Origin: JBBDMW01 sp040878005
Lineage (GTDB): Bacteria > Chloroflexota > Dehalococcoidia > Lucifugimonadales > Lucifugimonadaceae
Length of the DNA: 64,000 nt
NCBI GenBank assembly: GCA_040878005.1
Contig: JBBDMW010000075.1
Location: forward strand, 118,534 to 182,533
Reading direction: 5' to 3'
Shown here: positions 1-8,416 of the stretch, one piece after another
Layout of the letters: each line of letters begins with the position of its first letter
Numbering within the stretch: position 1 is the stretch's first letter
The notes under the pieces: generated by a model
The model's database searches: none
What the model was told of the DNA's origin: nothing
Seen by the model: only the letters and a program-made list of their open reading frames with translations
Position numbers and translations under genes: made by a program

Positions 1-115
1 CCTCAGGCCTAATCACCACCGGCACACCTTCTGCGTGGCGCACGGCGGCCTCAAATTGACCGGCGTCCTCGCCTTCAGGGCATAAGACCGCAATCTGTTG
101 GCCGTCGGAGTTCAT
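1..115 (-). CDS. Partial hypothetical protein (N-terminus only)
   Basis: This reading frame runs off the left edge of the window. It starts at an ATG (113-115) and gives about 38 residues beginning MNSDGQQIAVLCPEGEDA. The next in-frame codon run upstream is closed by a TGA with no alternative start between. The composition looks protein-like, but there is no convincing ribosome binding site and the fragment is too short for family assignment. It is the last visible member of the minus-strand run htpX-pspAB, about 100 bases after pspAB, so it could be co-transcribed with them. PspAA, which sits in this position in some genomes, begins differently, so that name is not supported. Confidence 0.4.
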   Translation of the reverse strand, partial: MNSDGQQIAVLCPEGEDAGQFEAAVRHAEGVPVVIRPE

Positions 116-213
116 AAACAGGGACTCACAGTTCCAGGGTGCTTGGGCGGCTCAGGCCGCGGCGTTGCCCGGTCATGCGGGCGCAATAATAATCAGGAGG
201 ATGCGGCGACAGT

Positions 214-801
214 CTAAAAGGGAATCCCCCAGATTCCCATCCACTCCTCAAGGGAGCGTTCCACTGTCATGCCTTCCTTGCGGAGGATATCCGCGAGCCG
301 AAGCTCGGTCGGCCGGTCCCGCTCGCCTTCCGCGTCTCCGGTCGGCACAAACGGGTAAAACGCCTTGCGATCATACCGGTAGATCCAGTACGTGCGAGTG
401 CCCCTGCGAAATGTGCTGTCATCAACAGAGCCGGTGAAATACATCTCGAACACAGCCGCCAGCAGGTTCCCGCCAGCGGCGTTCGCTCCCATGGCATTGC
501 CTACGGTGTACGTGGATGAAACAAGGTCATTGAACCGGCCATCTTCCAGCACTGCCCAGTGCATGCCATGATCGTCTTCTTGCAAATTAAATGACGTCTT
601 GGTGGCGCTGGACCCCTGGTACAGCACGGTGTTCAACTCGCCGCTGAGGTCACGCAGAAACGGGATGTCATCGGAGTGACGGTATATCAGCCCGGCGCGC
701 CTCGCCGGGCTGATATCACCTCGATTGCGCAGCCTCTCCTCGGCCCGAATGACAGTGGACATCGTTGCCCAATCGGACTTAGGCTCTCGCTGCCGGCTCA
801 T
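214..801 (-). CDS. pspAB: PspA-associated protein PspAB
   Basis: Hypothetical-class protein of about 195 residues. Its C-terminus carries the block typical of the PspAB family of actinobacteria and Chloroflexota: an aromatic FYPFVP segment, then RDRPTELRL and a terminal W-GIWGIPF-like motif. The family co-occurs with htpX and pspA and is thought to act in the phage-shock/envelope-stress response, although its biochemical role is unknown. The gene follows htpX directly on the same strand with only a few bases between, so the two probably form an operon. The ATG at 799-801 is taken as start; a GTG 12 bases earlier is an alternative, and neither has a clear ribosome binding site. The family call rests on remembered C-terminal similarity. 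Confidence 0.75.
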   Translation of the reverse strand: MSRQREPKSDWATMSTVIRAEERLRNRGDISPARRAGLIYRHSDDIPFLRDLSGELNTVLYQGSSATKTSFNLQEDDHGMHWAVLEDGRFNDLVSSTYTVGNAMGANAAGGNLLAAVFEMYFTGSVDDSTFRRGTRTYWIYRYDRKAFYPFVPTGDAEGERDRPTELRLADILRKEGMTVERSLEEWMGIWGIPF

Positions 802-816
802 GAACCAGCACACAGG

Positions 817-1740
817 CTATCGCATCCCCATCCGCATCCGCCGCTCAAGATCACGCAGACGCCGCACCCTGTCTTCCACCTTGGGGTGGGTGGAGAACAG
901 GTGAACCAGGTTCTCACTCTTCAGCGCCGCAGGGACAATCAGGAAGGCGTTGGCGGTCTGCATCTTGCGCAGGTCTTCGTCCGGGATGCGGGCCATGCCG
1001 CCACTGATCTTCTCAAGGGCCGATGCCAGCGCGCCCGGGTCACCGGATATCTCTGCTCCGCTGTGGTCTGCCCCATGCTCGCGGTACCGCGTGAGCGCAA
1101 GCACCAGGAGTTGCCCCACGAAGTAAACGACTATCGTGACAAGGTAGACCATCATGATGCCGCCTGCGCCGCTGTCACGCCTGCGGCCCATGCCGCCGAA
1201 CAGCATGTTCCAGAACAGCATGGTCATCAGGAAGCTGGTCATGGTCACCAGGAAGTTGGCTATCGCCAGTACCCGCATGTCCCGGTTCCGCACGTGTGCC
1301 AGCTCGTGTCCGAGCACCGCCTCAAGCTCGCGCTCTGAGAGACGCTGTCGAATACCCGTAGTCACGGCGACCAGTGCGTTCTTGGGGTTGCGGCCCGTGG
1401 CGAAGGCGTTTGGCGCGCTGCTCTGGACCACCGCCACCTTCGGCATGGGCATGCCCGCACGCTGTGCCAGCCGCGCCACCATCCGGTGCAGCTCTGGCTC
1501 CTGCGCTTCTGTGACTTCCTTCGCCCCTGTAGACCACAGGATCATCTTGTCCGATAGGAAGTACTGGACCGCCACCATGACCCCGACGATCACGGCGATC
1601 AACCCCATCCCGATCCCGGTCATTGTGTACAGGAACAGGGCAAACAGGGCGTACAGGATGCCCAGCATGAACATCGTGAAGTACATCCGCATGACCAGTC
1701 CGGGGTCTTTGCGGAAGCTTCGGGATGTATAAGTTGCCAA
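817..1740 (-). CDS. htpX: Zinc metalloprotease HtpX
   Basis: Membrane-bound M48-family protease that degrades misfolded inner-membrane proteins. The zinc site is visible as HELAH (residues 145-149 from the chosen start), with the third ligand in the RYREHGADH segment (Glu about 221). Two hydrophobic hairpins lie near residues 15-60 and 160-215, as in E. coli HtpX; length 307 matches the family. A TTG (1738-1740) is preferred over the ATG 42 bases upstream because CGGAGG lies six bases before it and the product then begins MATYTSRSFRKD, a usual HtpX-like N-terminus. It is followed immediately by pspAB, which suggests a shared role in envelope quality control. Confidence 0.93.
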   Translation of the reverse strand: MATYTSRSFRKDPGLVMRMYFTMFMLGILYALFALFLYTMTGIGMGLIAVIVGVMVAVQYFLSDKMILWSTGAKEVTEAQEPELHRMVARLAQRAGMPMPKVAVVQSSAPNAFATGRNPKNALVAVTTGIRQRLSERELEAVLGHELAHVRNRDMRVLAIANFLVTMTSFLMTMLFWNMLFGGMGRRRDSGAGGIMMVYLVTIVVYFVGQLLVLALTRYREHGADHSGAEISGDPGALASALEKISGGMARIPDEDLRKMQTANAFLIVPAALKSENLVHLFSTHPKVEDRVRRLRDLERRMRMGMR

Positions 1741-1745
1741 TCTAT

Positions 1746-1751
1746 CCTCCG
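1746..1751 (-). promoter_or_regulatory. Ribosome binding site that fixes the htpX start
   Basis: On the minus strand the sequence reads CGGAGG, then five bases, then TTG. No comparable site precedes the upstream ATG at 1780-1782, so this site argues for the TTG start. Confidence 0.6.
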
Positions 1752-1997
1752 TGCGCCCGTGAATCGCCGGGCGTCGCGGCAAGTACCTTTAAATGCCGAT
1801 ATGTTAAACCGGCAATAGAATTTTACCGTTAAGGTGAACTGCCAGTCTAATAGATGAACGTTAACAGGAACTCGGGCTCACTGGTTCAGCGTTTCGCTGG
1901 AGACGCAGATGGGCGCCGCTCCACGCCAGTTACTGATTGCTGAGATCATCAAGGCTGACATACCCACACTGAGATACGAGGAAGGCCACGGCCCGGT

Positions 1998-2963
1998 TTG
2001 TCCACACCCGTTGAGGAACATACGCCCGCTCCTGGCAGCAATGGGCTGCCAGACGAGGACACGCTGGCCCAGGTCGAGGCCGCAGCCGTTGACGCCGCAA
2101 CCCAGGCAGGAGCCATGGTGGCAGACCGGTTCGGCGGCATGCTGGAGGTCTCATCCAAGGGCAGCGTGGAAGGCAAGGACCTGGTCACTGACGTGGACCG
2201 GGCCAGCCAGAACATCATCGCTGAGATCATGCACAGCCGGTTTCCGGACCACATGCTTCTTGGAGAAGAAGAAGCCCCGGAGAACGAACCGCCAGCCAAA
2301 GATTTCATCTGGGCTGTCGATCCCATCGACGGCACAACCAACTTCGTGAACAACCTCCCCATGCACGCCGTATCCATCGGAGTGCTGCACCGCGGCCGGC
2401 CCGTCGCAGCCGCCGTATGGCTGCCGTGGCCATCGAAGACGGGCTTCGCCCTCCTGCACGGTCACCTCGGCGGCGGTGCATGGCTCGATGGCAGGCGGTT
2501 GAAAATTGAGGAGCCGGAAGGCGATGCGACCCCGAAGCCCGGCAGACTGTCAGCCCTGCCCGGCAGCCTGCCATACGCCTACGACATCGGCCGGCCTCTC
2601 ATGTCTGCCCTCGGAGAGCCGCGGGTATCCGGCAGCACTGCCTACGAAACTGCCCTGGTTGCAGCAGGCGTCATGCAGTACGGCATCAGCGGTCCCGCCT
2701 GGGTATGGGACTTCGCAGCAACCACCCTCCTAATTCGTGAAGCCGGGGGTGTCGCCCTCGCGCTGGACAGCAACAGGCAGTGGGCGCCGCTCACCCAGTG
2801 GGGCGGTCCATACACTAACGACACCGAGACATCGACTCGAATCAGGAGATGGAACGGCCCTGTCATATCGGGACCTCCCGGCGTGGCCTCCTTCATAGCG
2901 GCCAACCTGAGGCCGCGCCAACGCTCACTGTGGCAGCGCGCCATCCGCCGGTTCAAGCGCTGA
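1998..2963 (+). CDS. Inositol monophosphatase family protein
   Basis: Mg-dependent sugar/inositol phosphatase of the FIG superfamily. It shows the GEE motif (residues 89-91), the metal-binding DPIDGTTNF motif (108-116) and the WDFAA motif (Asp about 238), all expected catalytic elements. At 321 residues it is slightly longer than SuhB-type enzymes, with an acidic, poorly conserved N-terminal 25 residues. The substrate (inositol-1-phosphate, histidinol phosphate or PAP) cannot be told from sequence. The start is a TTG; a purine-rich GAGGAAGG lies about 12 bases upstream. It stands alone on the plus strand between the htpX operon and a secreted protein gene. Confidence 0.88.
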   Translation: MSTPVEEHTPAPGSNGLPDEDTLAQVEAAAVDAATQAGAMVADRFGGMLEVSSKGSVEGKDLVTDVDRASQNIIAEIMHSRFPDHMLLGEEEAPENEPPAKDFIWAVDPIDGTTNFVNNLPMHAVSIGVLHRGRPVAAAVWLPWPSKTGFALLHGHLGGGAWLDGRRLKIEEPEGDATPKPGRLSALPGSLPYAYDIGRPLMSALGEPRVSGSTAYETALVAAGVMQYGISGPAWVWDFAATTLLIREAGGVALALDSNRQWAPLTQWGGPYTNDTETSTRIRRWNGPVISGPPGVASFIAANLRPRQRSLWQRAIRRFKR

Positions 2964-3112
2964 GCCAACCCGTTACGTCGCGGCCGCCGCAGCCGCATTT
3001 CTCCTCACTCTGCTACAGAATCGCCACCTGGAGCGGTTCAATCCCATGCAGATCGTTGCATACTGGTTGAAGCCAAACAACTGGCGGTGTGGCGGTGACC
3101 CGGGGGGATGTG

Positions 3113-3715
3113 TTGCGTACGGTATTTGTTCTGGTCCTCATGCTTGGCCTGGTCGGGGTTGCCTGTGCCCGTTCACAGTCATTCACCGAGGACGCATACC
3201 AGGTCAACCACCAGGAAACCGTGGGAGCCGTCACGGTTTCTCTCGAAAGCATTTCTAGCCGCCCCGGTTACCAGGTTGAGCGCAAGACAGAGGGCAACAT
3301 CCTCGGCAGAGAAGGCCTTGAAGAGGTGGATCATGTCCGTGCCGGTGGCATCTTCCGGAACGAGTCTGACCGGCCAATCCGCATCTACACCGGCCACCCG
3401 CAAAGCGGCGCACCCAACTCCCTGACTTTTTTCTCAGGAGACGGCGTGGACAGCAGGGCGGGAAGTCTCAGCGTCGGCAATGAGAGACGAGCGACGTTCC
3501 CAGAATCGGGAGGCCCCGGCTATTTCACCGTTCCCGCCAGGGCAGAGGTCCCGTTCATCCTGCGCGTTGACGGGCCACTGGAAGCCGAAGTGTCCAGAGT
3601 CACGCTCAGGCTTGAGCACATCAAATATGAGGACGGCGAGGAATCGTGGCATGTAGAGATGGCCAACCTGCAGTTGCCTCAGCCTGAGAGCAGGGACTTC
3701 GATCCCTGGGGCTAA
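3113..3715 (+). CDS. Putative exported/lipoprotein of unknown function
   Basis: Secreted protein of about 200 residues. From the TTG at 3113 it begins MRTVFVLVLMLGLVGVAC, a short basic then hydrophobic signal sequence ending in a Cys that could be lipidated (the lipobox is imperfect). A GGGGGG run five bases upstream supports this start; a GTG at 3089 in the same frame would add eight residues. The mature part is hydrophilic and beta-rich, with a block around RAGGIFRNESDRPIRIYTG that resembles extracytoplasmic Ig-like or FxLYD-type domains. I do not recognise the family. Convergent with the DUF427 gene downstream. Confidence 0.7.
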   Translation: MRTVFVLVLMLGLVGVACARSQSFTEDAYQVNHQETVGAVTVSLESISSRPGYQVERKTEGNILGREGLEEVDHVRAGGIFRNESDRPIRIYTGHPQSGAPNSLTFFSGDGVDSRAGSLSVGNERRATFPESGGPGYFTVPARAEVPFILRVDGPLEAEVSRVTLRLEHIKYEDGEESWHVEMANLQLPQPESRDFDPWG

Positions 3716-3758
3716 AGACAGCAGCGGCTGACTGGTTAAGCACATGAACCGCCCACAG

Positions 3759-4043
3759 CTATCGTTCGACCGTGACCCTGGGGTAAAACGCCACGTAGTC
3801 CCTGATGTTTTCTGCCGCGCCTTTCGGGTCCGGGTAGTACCACGCCACGTTGACAGCCTCTTCACCGTCCACTGACGCCGTGAGGTAACGCGCCTCCCCC
3901 TTCCATGAACAAGTCGTAGTATGATTGCTCTCCCTGAAAAATTCGCTTCTCAGGGACTCCGGCGGGAAGTACACGTTGCCCTCCACAACCTCGTACTTCT
4001 CACCCTCGGCCAGCACCCTGCCGTTCCAAATCGCCCTTGGCAT
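3759..4043 (-). CDS. DUF427 domain-containing protein
   Basis: Compact 94-residue protein that is almost entirely one DUF427 domain (PF04248). It begins MPRAIWNGRVLAEG and contains FPPESL, HTTTCSWKGEARY and NVAWYYPDPK, the characteristic segments of the family. The molecular function is unknown. The ATG at 4041-4043 is chosen because AGGAG lies seven bases upstream; the frame stays open for 53 more codons upstream but that extension is low-complexity and not family-like. Divergent from the flavin oxidoreductase gene that begins at 4300. Confidence 0.88.
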   Translation of the reverse strand: MPRAIWNGRVLAEGEKYEVVEGNVYFPPESLRSEFFRESNHTTTCSWKGEARYLTASVDGEEAVNVAWYYPDPKGAAENIRDYVAFYPRVTVER

Positions 4044-4299
4044 TACTTGACTCCTGGATTCAGGCTCATCCGGTTTTGCCACCTGTGTCGCCCGTTCGAG
4101 CGAAGACGAATCCTCTCGGCCTGCACACACTTCGCGGTTGGACCGGCTCGCGTCGTTTACACAGGGCGTCAGGACCAGGACAGCGATATCGCCCATATAC
4201 AAACCCTACACCTGGCCAGCTGCGAGCAGCATCTCAAGGAGAACGCACGGCGGCCGGGCCAACTGACCACCTGAACCTTGCCGAGCGAAATGGGGAGCA

Positions 4300-5679
4300 A
4301 TGGCTGACCGCTACGATGTGATTGTGATAGGCGCAGGCCCCGCAGGTGAAAACGTTGCCAGCAGGGCCGCTGAAGGTGGCCTCAGCGCCGTTGTCGTGGA
4401 ACAGGAGCTGGTCGGCGGCGAGTGCTCCTACTGGGCCTGCATACCCAGCAAAGCCTTGTTGCGCCCCGGCGAAGCAGCCCGCGCTGCCGGCCGCGCTGCC
4501 GGCGTAAGGCCGGCGAGCATCGATGTGCAGGAAGCGCTGGATCACCGTGACGCCCTGGTATCCAACTGGGACGACAAGGGCCAGGTGGAGTGGCTTAACT
4601 CGGCTGAAGTTGGCCTTCTACGCGGCGCCGGGCGCATTGCCGGCGAACAAACCGTCACGGTGACCGGCCTTGATGGCGCAGTAATGGAACTCACCGCTGA
4701 CAAGGCGGTGGTAATAGCCACGGGCAGCGGCCCGGCAATGCCGCCCATAGACGGCCTGGACTCCGCCAGCGCCTGGAACAACAGGGGCGCAACCGAAGCT
4801 AAGGCAGCCCCCCGACGGCTGGCCGTGCTCGGAGGCGGAACCGTCGGCGTTGAAATGGCCCAGGCATGGAAAGACCTCGGCTCTCAAGAGGTCACCATCA
4901 TCGAAAGGAATGACCGGCTCCTTGCCAATGAAGAGCCGTTTGCCGGACAGCACATCGCAGACATATTCAAAGAGCGCGGCATAGACGTCCGCACCGGCGT
5001 CCAGGCGGAATCGGTCCGCCGGCAGAAAGGCGAAGTTACCGTTGGCCTGTCCGACGGCACAACCGTAACCGCTGATGAACTGCTGGTTGCAGTCGGTCGA
5101 CGCCCCCGGACCAGTGACATCGGACTGGACATGGTGGGGCTCGAACCGGGAAAGTACATCGAAGTCGACGATCAGCTCCGCGCAACGGGAGTGGACGGAG
5201 GCTGGCTATACGCAGTGGGCGACGCCAACGGCCGCACCCTCTTGACGCACACTGGCAAATACCAGGCCCGTATAGCTGCCGACGTGATCCTGGGCAAGGA
5301 CGCCAAAGCATGGGGCGACCGCGAAGCCATCCCCAGGGTGATATTCACAGACCCGCACGTCGCCGCCGTGGGGCTGACAGAAAAGCAGGCGAGGGACCAG
5401 GGCGTCAACGTCCGCGTTGTTGAGTATCCCTTCGGAGGCGTCGCCGGAGCTACAACCATCGGCAGCGGCATAGAAGGAAACTGCAAACTGGTCGTGGATG
5501 ATGACCGCAGGGTGATCGTCGGAGCCACGTTCGTCGGTCCGGGCGCAGGCGAAATGATCCACGCAGCCACAATTGCCATCATAGGTAAAGTCACACTGGA
5601 CACCCTCTGGCATGCCATACCATCCTTCCCCACGGTGAGCGAAGTATGGCTCAGGCTGCTGGAAAAGTACGGGCTGTAA
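4300..5679 (+). CDS. FAD/NAD(P)-dependent disulfide-oxidoreductase family protein lacking the catalytic His
   Basis: 459-residue class I pyridine-nucleotide disulfide oxidoreductase homologue. It has an FAD-binding GAGPAGE (11-17), the redox pair in ECSYWACIPSK (Cys42, Cys47; CX4C), an NAD(P)-binding GGGTVGVE near 178 and a second FAD motif AVGDANG. In dihydrolipoamide dehydrogenase and glutathione reductase the C-terminal base is the His of HPT-x-x-E. Here the equivalent segment is FPTVSE (Phe443, Glu448), so the base is missing, as in the actinobacterial LpdA/quinone-reductase-like group. It may therefore reduce quinones or metals rather than a disulfide. It is 61 bases upstream of egtB on the same strand, suggesting a link to thiol or redox metabolism. 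Confidence 0.85.
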   Translation: MADRYDVIVIGAGPAGENVASRAAEGGLSAVVVEQELVGGECSYWACIPSKALLRPGEAARAAGRAAGVRPASIDVQEALDHRDALVSNWDDKGQVEWLNSAEVGLLRGAGRIAGEQTVTVTGLDGAVMELTADKAVVIATGSGPAMPPIDGLDSASAWNNRGATEAKAAPRRLAVLGGGTVGVEMAQAWKDLGSQEVTIIERNDRLLANEEPFAGQHIADIFKERGIDVRTGVQAESVRRQKGEVTVGLSDGTTVTADELLVAVGRRPRTSDIGLDMVGLEPGKYIEVDDQLRATGVDGGWLYAVGDANGRTLLTHTGKYQARIAADVILGKDAKAWGDREAIPRVIFTDPHVAAVGLTEKQARDQGVNVRVVEYPFGGVAGATTIGSGIEGNCKLVVDDDRRVIVGATFVGPGAGEMIHAATIAIIGKVTLDTLWHAIPSFPTVSEVWLRLLEKYGL

Positions 5680-5740
5680 AGTTGCAGGCAATTAGCGCCA
5701 GCGGCGACGGCCCGGTGGCGCAAGCGGAGGAAGTCAGGAT

Positions 5741-7057
5741 ATGACAACAACAGAGAACAGGCCCGCCGCCCAGACAGGCACGACTTCAACCAGCGAACTC
5801 ATTGAGAAGTACCGCGGCGTACGGGCATTCACGGAGAAGCTGTGCGAAACAATGGTCACGGAGGACTACGTCATCCAGTCCATGCCGGACGTCAGCCCCA
5901 CCAAATGGCACCTGGCGCACACAACCTGGTTCTTTGAGACGTTCGTCCTCGGCAATAACTACCCGAAGTACGAACCGCTCAACCGGCAGTACAACTTCCT
6001 GTTCAACTCGTACTACAACGCCATAGGCGAACAGTTCTGCAGGCCGCGTCGCGGCCAGATATCAAGGCCCACCGTCCAGGAGGTCTACGACTATCGCCAC
6101 TACGTTGACGAAAAGATGACCGACCTGGTTCAACGCCTCGGAGATGACGAAGCGCTGGAGACCATCCGAGACATCATCATCCTCGGCTGCAACCATGAAC
6201 AGCAGCACCAGGAATTAATGATCACGGACATCAAGCATGTCCTCTCCATGAACCCGCTCTACCCAACCTTCAGGGACCGCCCGTCAGACCCGGCGCCGCA
6301 GGGCGTGCCGCCGGTGGAATGGCTCAGCTATGAAGAAGGCGTCTACAGGGTCGGCTACGAAGGCGATCAGTTTCACTTTGACAACGAAGGCCCCGCTCAT
6401 AACGTCTACCTGAACGGCTTTGAGATGGCCTCCCGCCTCGTGACCAGCGGTGAGTACATCCAGTTCATCGAGGACGGCGGCTACCAGCGCCCAGACCTGT
6501 GGCTGGCCCTCGGATGGAACACGGTCCAGGAAAATAGGGATGACCAGTGGACCAGGCCGCTGTACTGGTGGAAGGCAGACGACCGCTGGATGCAGTACAC
6601 GCTCGCCGGCCCGCGGCCTGTCGACCCTGGCGAGCCTGTATGCCACATCAGCTACTTTGAGGCTGATGCCTACGCTCGCTGGGCAGGAGCGCGCCTGCCC
6701 ACAGAGTCTGAATGGGAAGTCGCTTCAGCCGATGCCGAAACCGATGGCGGCAATTACTCTGACACCATGCTGTTCCACCCCAGGCCGCTCAGGAGCGATG
6801 CGCCTTCCGGCCGCCTGCACCAGGTGTATGGCGATGTCTGGGAGTGGACGCAAAGCGCATACAGTCCCTACCCCGGCTACAGGCCCGCCGAAGGCGCACT
6901 GGGTGAGTACAACGGCAAGTTCATGGTTAACCAGGTCGTACTCCGGGGCGGCTCCTGCGCCACTCCCCGTTCGCACATTCGGCCCACGTACCGGAACTTC
7001 TTCCCGGCTGATGCCAAGTGGCAGTTCATGGGGTTCAGGCTGGCAAGGGACGCCTGA
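5741..7057 (+). CDS. egtB: Ergothioneine biosynthesis sulfoxide synthase EgtB
   Basis: Non-haem iron enzyme that joins a sulfur donor to hercynine with O2. The N-terminal DinB-like domain carries the iron triad His60 (in WHLAH), His152 and His156 (in NHEQQHQEL). The C-terminal half is a formylglycine-generating-enzyme-like fold with WEWTQSAY and LRGGSCATP. Length 438 is typical. The NSYY motif at residues 89-92 resembles the tyrosine pair (Tyr93/Tyr94) described for Chloracidobacterium EgtB, which uses cysteine directly. That would fit the absence of egtA and egtC here, but it is an inference. Followed by egtD; start ATG is preceded by GGAGGAAG. Confidence 0.95.
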   Translation: MTTTENRPAAQTGTTSTSELIEKYRGVRAFTEKLCETMVTEDYVIQSMPDVSPTKWHLAHTTWFFETFVLGNNYPKYEPLNRQYNFLFNSYYNAIGEQFCRPRRGQISRPTVQEVYDYRHYVDEKMTDLVQRLGDDEALETIRDIIILGCNHEQQHQELMITDIKHVLSMNPLYPTFRDRPSDPAPQGVPPVEWLSYEEGVYRVGYEGDQFHFDNEGPAHNVYLNGFEMASRLVTSGEYIQFIEDGGYQRPDLWLALGWNTVQENRDDQWTRPLYWWKADDRWMQYTLAGPRPVDPGEPVCHISYFEADAYARWAGARLPTESEWEVASADAETDGGNYSDTMLFHPRPLRSDAPSGRLHQVYGDVWEWTQSAYSPYPGYRPAEGALGEYNGKFMVNQVVLRGGSCATPRSHIRPTYRNFFPADAKWQFMGFRLARDA

Positions 7058-7129
7058 TCTCTTGGCAACAGTTCCCTGCCGTACAAGCAACGTTCCGCAC
7101 GCCCGCGCCGTCCACGGCTCTGCACGCTC

Positions 7130-8110
7130 ATGACTGCCCACAATCACGCTGAACCCCGTTCTCATGACGCCGACACGTCCGCCACGCAGGCCATGCTCGC
7201 AGAGGTGACAGCGGGCCTCTCACTGCCTCAGAAGACGCTGCCATCCAAGTTCTTCTATGACGAACGCGGCTCCCAGCTCTTTGATGAGATCACCGGGCTG
7301 GATGAGTACTATCTGACCCGCGCTGAGACGGCCCTCATGCAGCAGCACGGGCCTGAAATAGCGCGCCTGCTCGGCCCCGGCTGCCTGCTAATTGAATATG
7401 GCAGCGGATCAAGCGTGAAGACTCGCATCCTGCTGGACCACGTCACGGACCCGGCCGGCTATATGCCCATAGACATCTCCACTGAGCACCTCCTGAAGAC
7501 CGCTGAGGCGCTCCAGGCTGACTATCCGGACCTGCCGGTCATGCCCGTCAGCGCTGACTTCACCGCGAGTTTTGAACTGCCTGATCCGCCGCGTGATGTG
7601 CGCCGCCGCGTGGTGTACTTCCCCGGCTCAACCATAGGCAACTTCACGAAACCGGCAGCAGCATCGCTGCTTAGCCAGATGGCCCGGGTGTCCGGCCCCG
7701 GCGGCGGCGTGCTGGTGGGCGTTGACCTCGATAAAGACCCCGGCATCCTGCACGCTGCCTACAACGATTCACAGGGCGTCACGGCAGAGTTCAACCTGAA
7801 CATTCTCACCCGGCTCAACCGTGAGTTGGGCGCAGAGTTCGACCTTGGCGGCTTTGCACACGAAGCACGCTACAACCGGGAGCAGAGCCGCATTGAGATG
7901 CATCTCGTGAGCAGGCATGAGCAGTGCGCGGCCATAAACGGCCGAACCTTTCGTTTCGCGCAGGGCGAAACAATCCTCACAGAGTATTCCCACAAGTACA
8001 CGGCTGAATCGTTCGGGAAGATGGCGGCCGAGGCAGGGCTGCGAACGGAGCGCGTGTGGTGTGACAGTCGCGGCCTCTTCAGCGTGCAGTTCCTGGCGAA
8101 CGAGCAGTAG
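7130..8110 (+). CDS. egtD: L-histidine N-alpha-methyltransferase EgtD
   Basis: SAM-dependent enzyme that trimethylates histidine to hercynine, the first step of ergothioneine synthesis. Visible motifs are KFFYDERGSQLFD (40-52), the SAM-binding EYGSGSS (89-95), YMPIDIS (111-117) and FPGSTIGNF (164-172), all diagnostic for the family. Length 326 matches. It lies 72 bases after egtB on the same strand. No EgtE (PLP-dependent C-S lyase), EgtA or EgtC gene is present in the window, so the last step must be encoded elsewhere or run non-enzymatically. Confidence 0.96.
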   Translation: MTAHNHAEPRSHDADTSATQAMLAEVTAGLSLPQKTLPSKFFYDERGSQLFDEITGLDEYYLTRAETALMQQHGPEIARLLGPGCLLIEYGSGSSVKTRILLDHVTDPAGYMPIDISTEHLLKTAEALQADYPDLPVMPVSADFTASFELPDPPRDVRRRVVYFPGSTIGNFTKPAAASLLSQMARVSGPGGGVLVGVDLDKDPGILHAAYNDSQGVTAEFNLNILTRLNRELGAEFDLGGFAHEARYNREQSRIEMHLVSRHEQCAAINGRTFRFAQGETILTEYSHKYTAESFGKMAAEAGLRTERVWCDSRGLFSVQFLANEQ

Positions 8111-8416
8111 CGGCCAATCAGACCTGCCTGCTGCACTTCCCACTTCCGCCAGGCCAAAAAATAGCATTCAACGCCCGGTTTGCCAGAAACATCCGCCCGG
8201 CATGCCGGGACGCGTTTTAGAATGGTGAGAGTGCACCGGTCATACGGTCGGCCTTTGGATCCTCTCCGGGTCCGTCCCGCGTCTTCCTCCACGAACAGAT
8301 AGTTCTCTTATCGCGCCCGCAATCATTTCCCGTGTGCAGCACTGCGTGCCGGTGGCGTCAGCACGTACCGCACGGTTTCTGCATGATTCATTAGCGGCCA
8401 GCTCGGGCGGAGTTTG
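8111..8416. other. Intergenic region egtD-mgtE with a palindrome
   Basis: About 300 bases without a gene. A perfect palindrome CCCGGCATGCCGGG at 8196-8209 followed by CGCGTTTT may be a weak intrinsic terminator for the egt genes. I looked for an M-box-like Mg riboswitch before mgtE and saw no recognisable conserved elements. GGCGGAG just before 8417 is the mgtE ribosome binding site. Confidence 0.35.

Noticed and set aside
8111..8416. M-box Mg riboswitch upstream of mgtE
   Set aside because: No recognisable M-box core elements were found.
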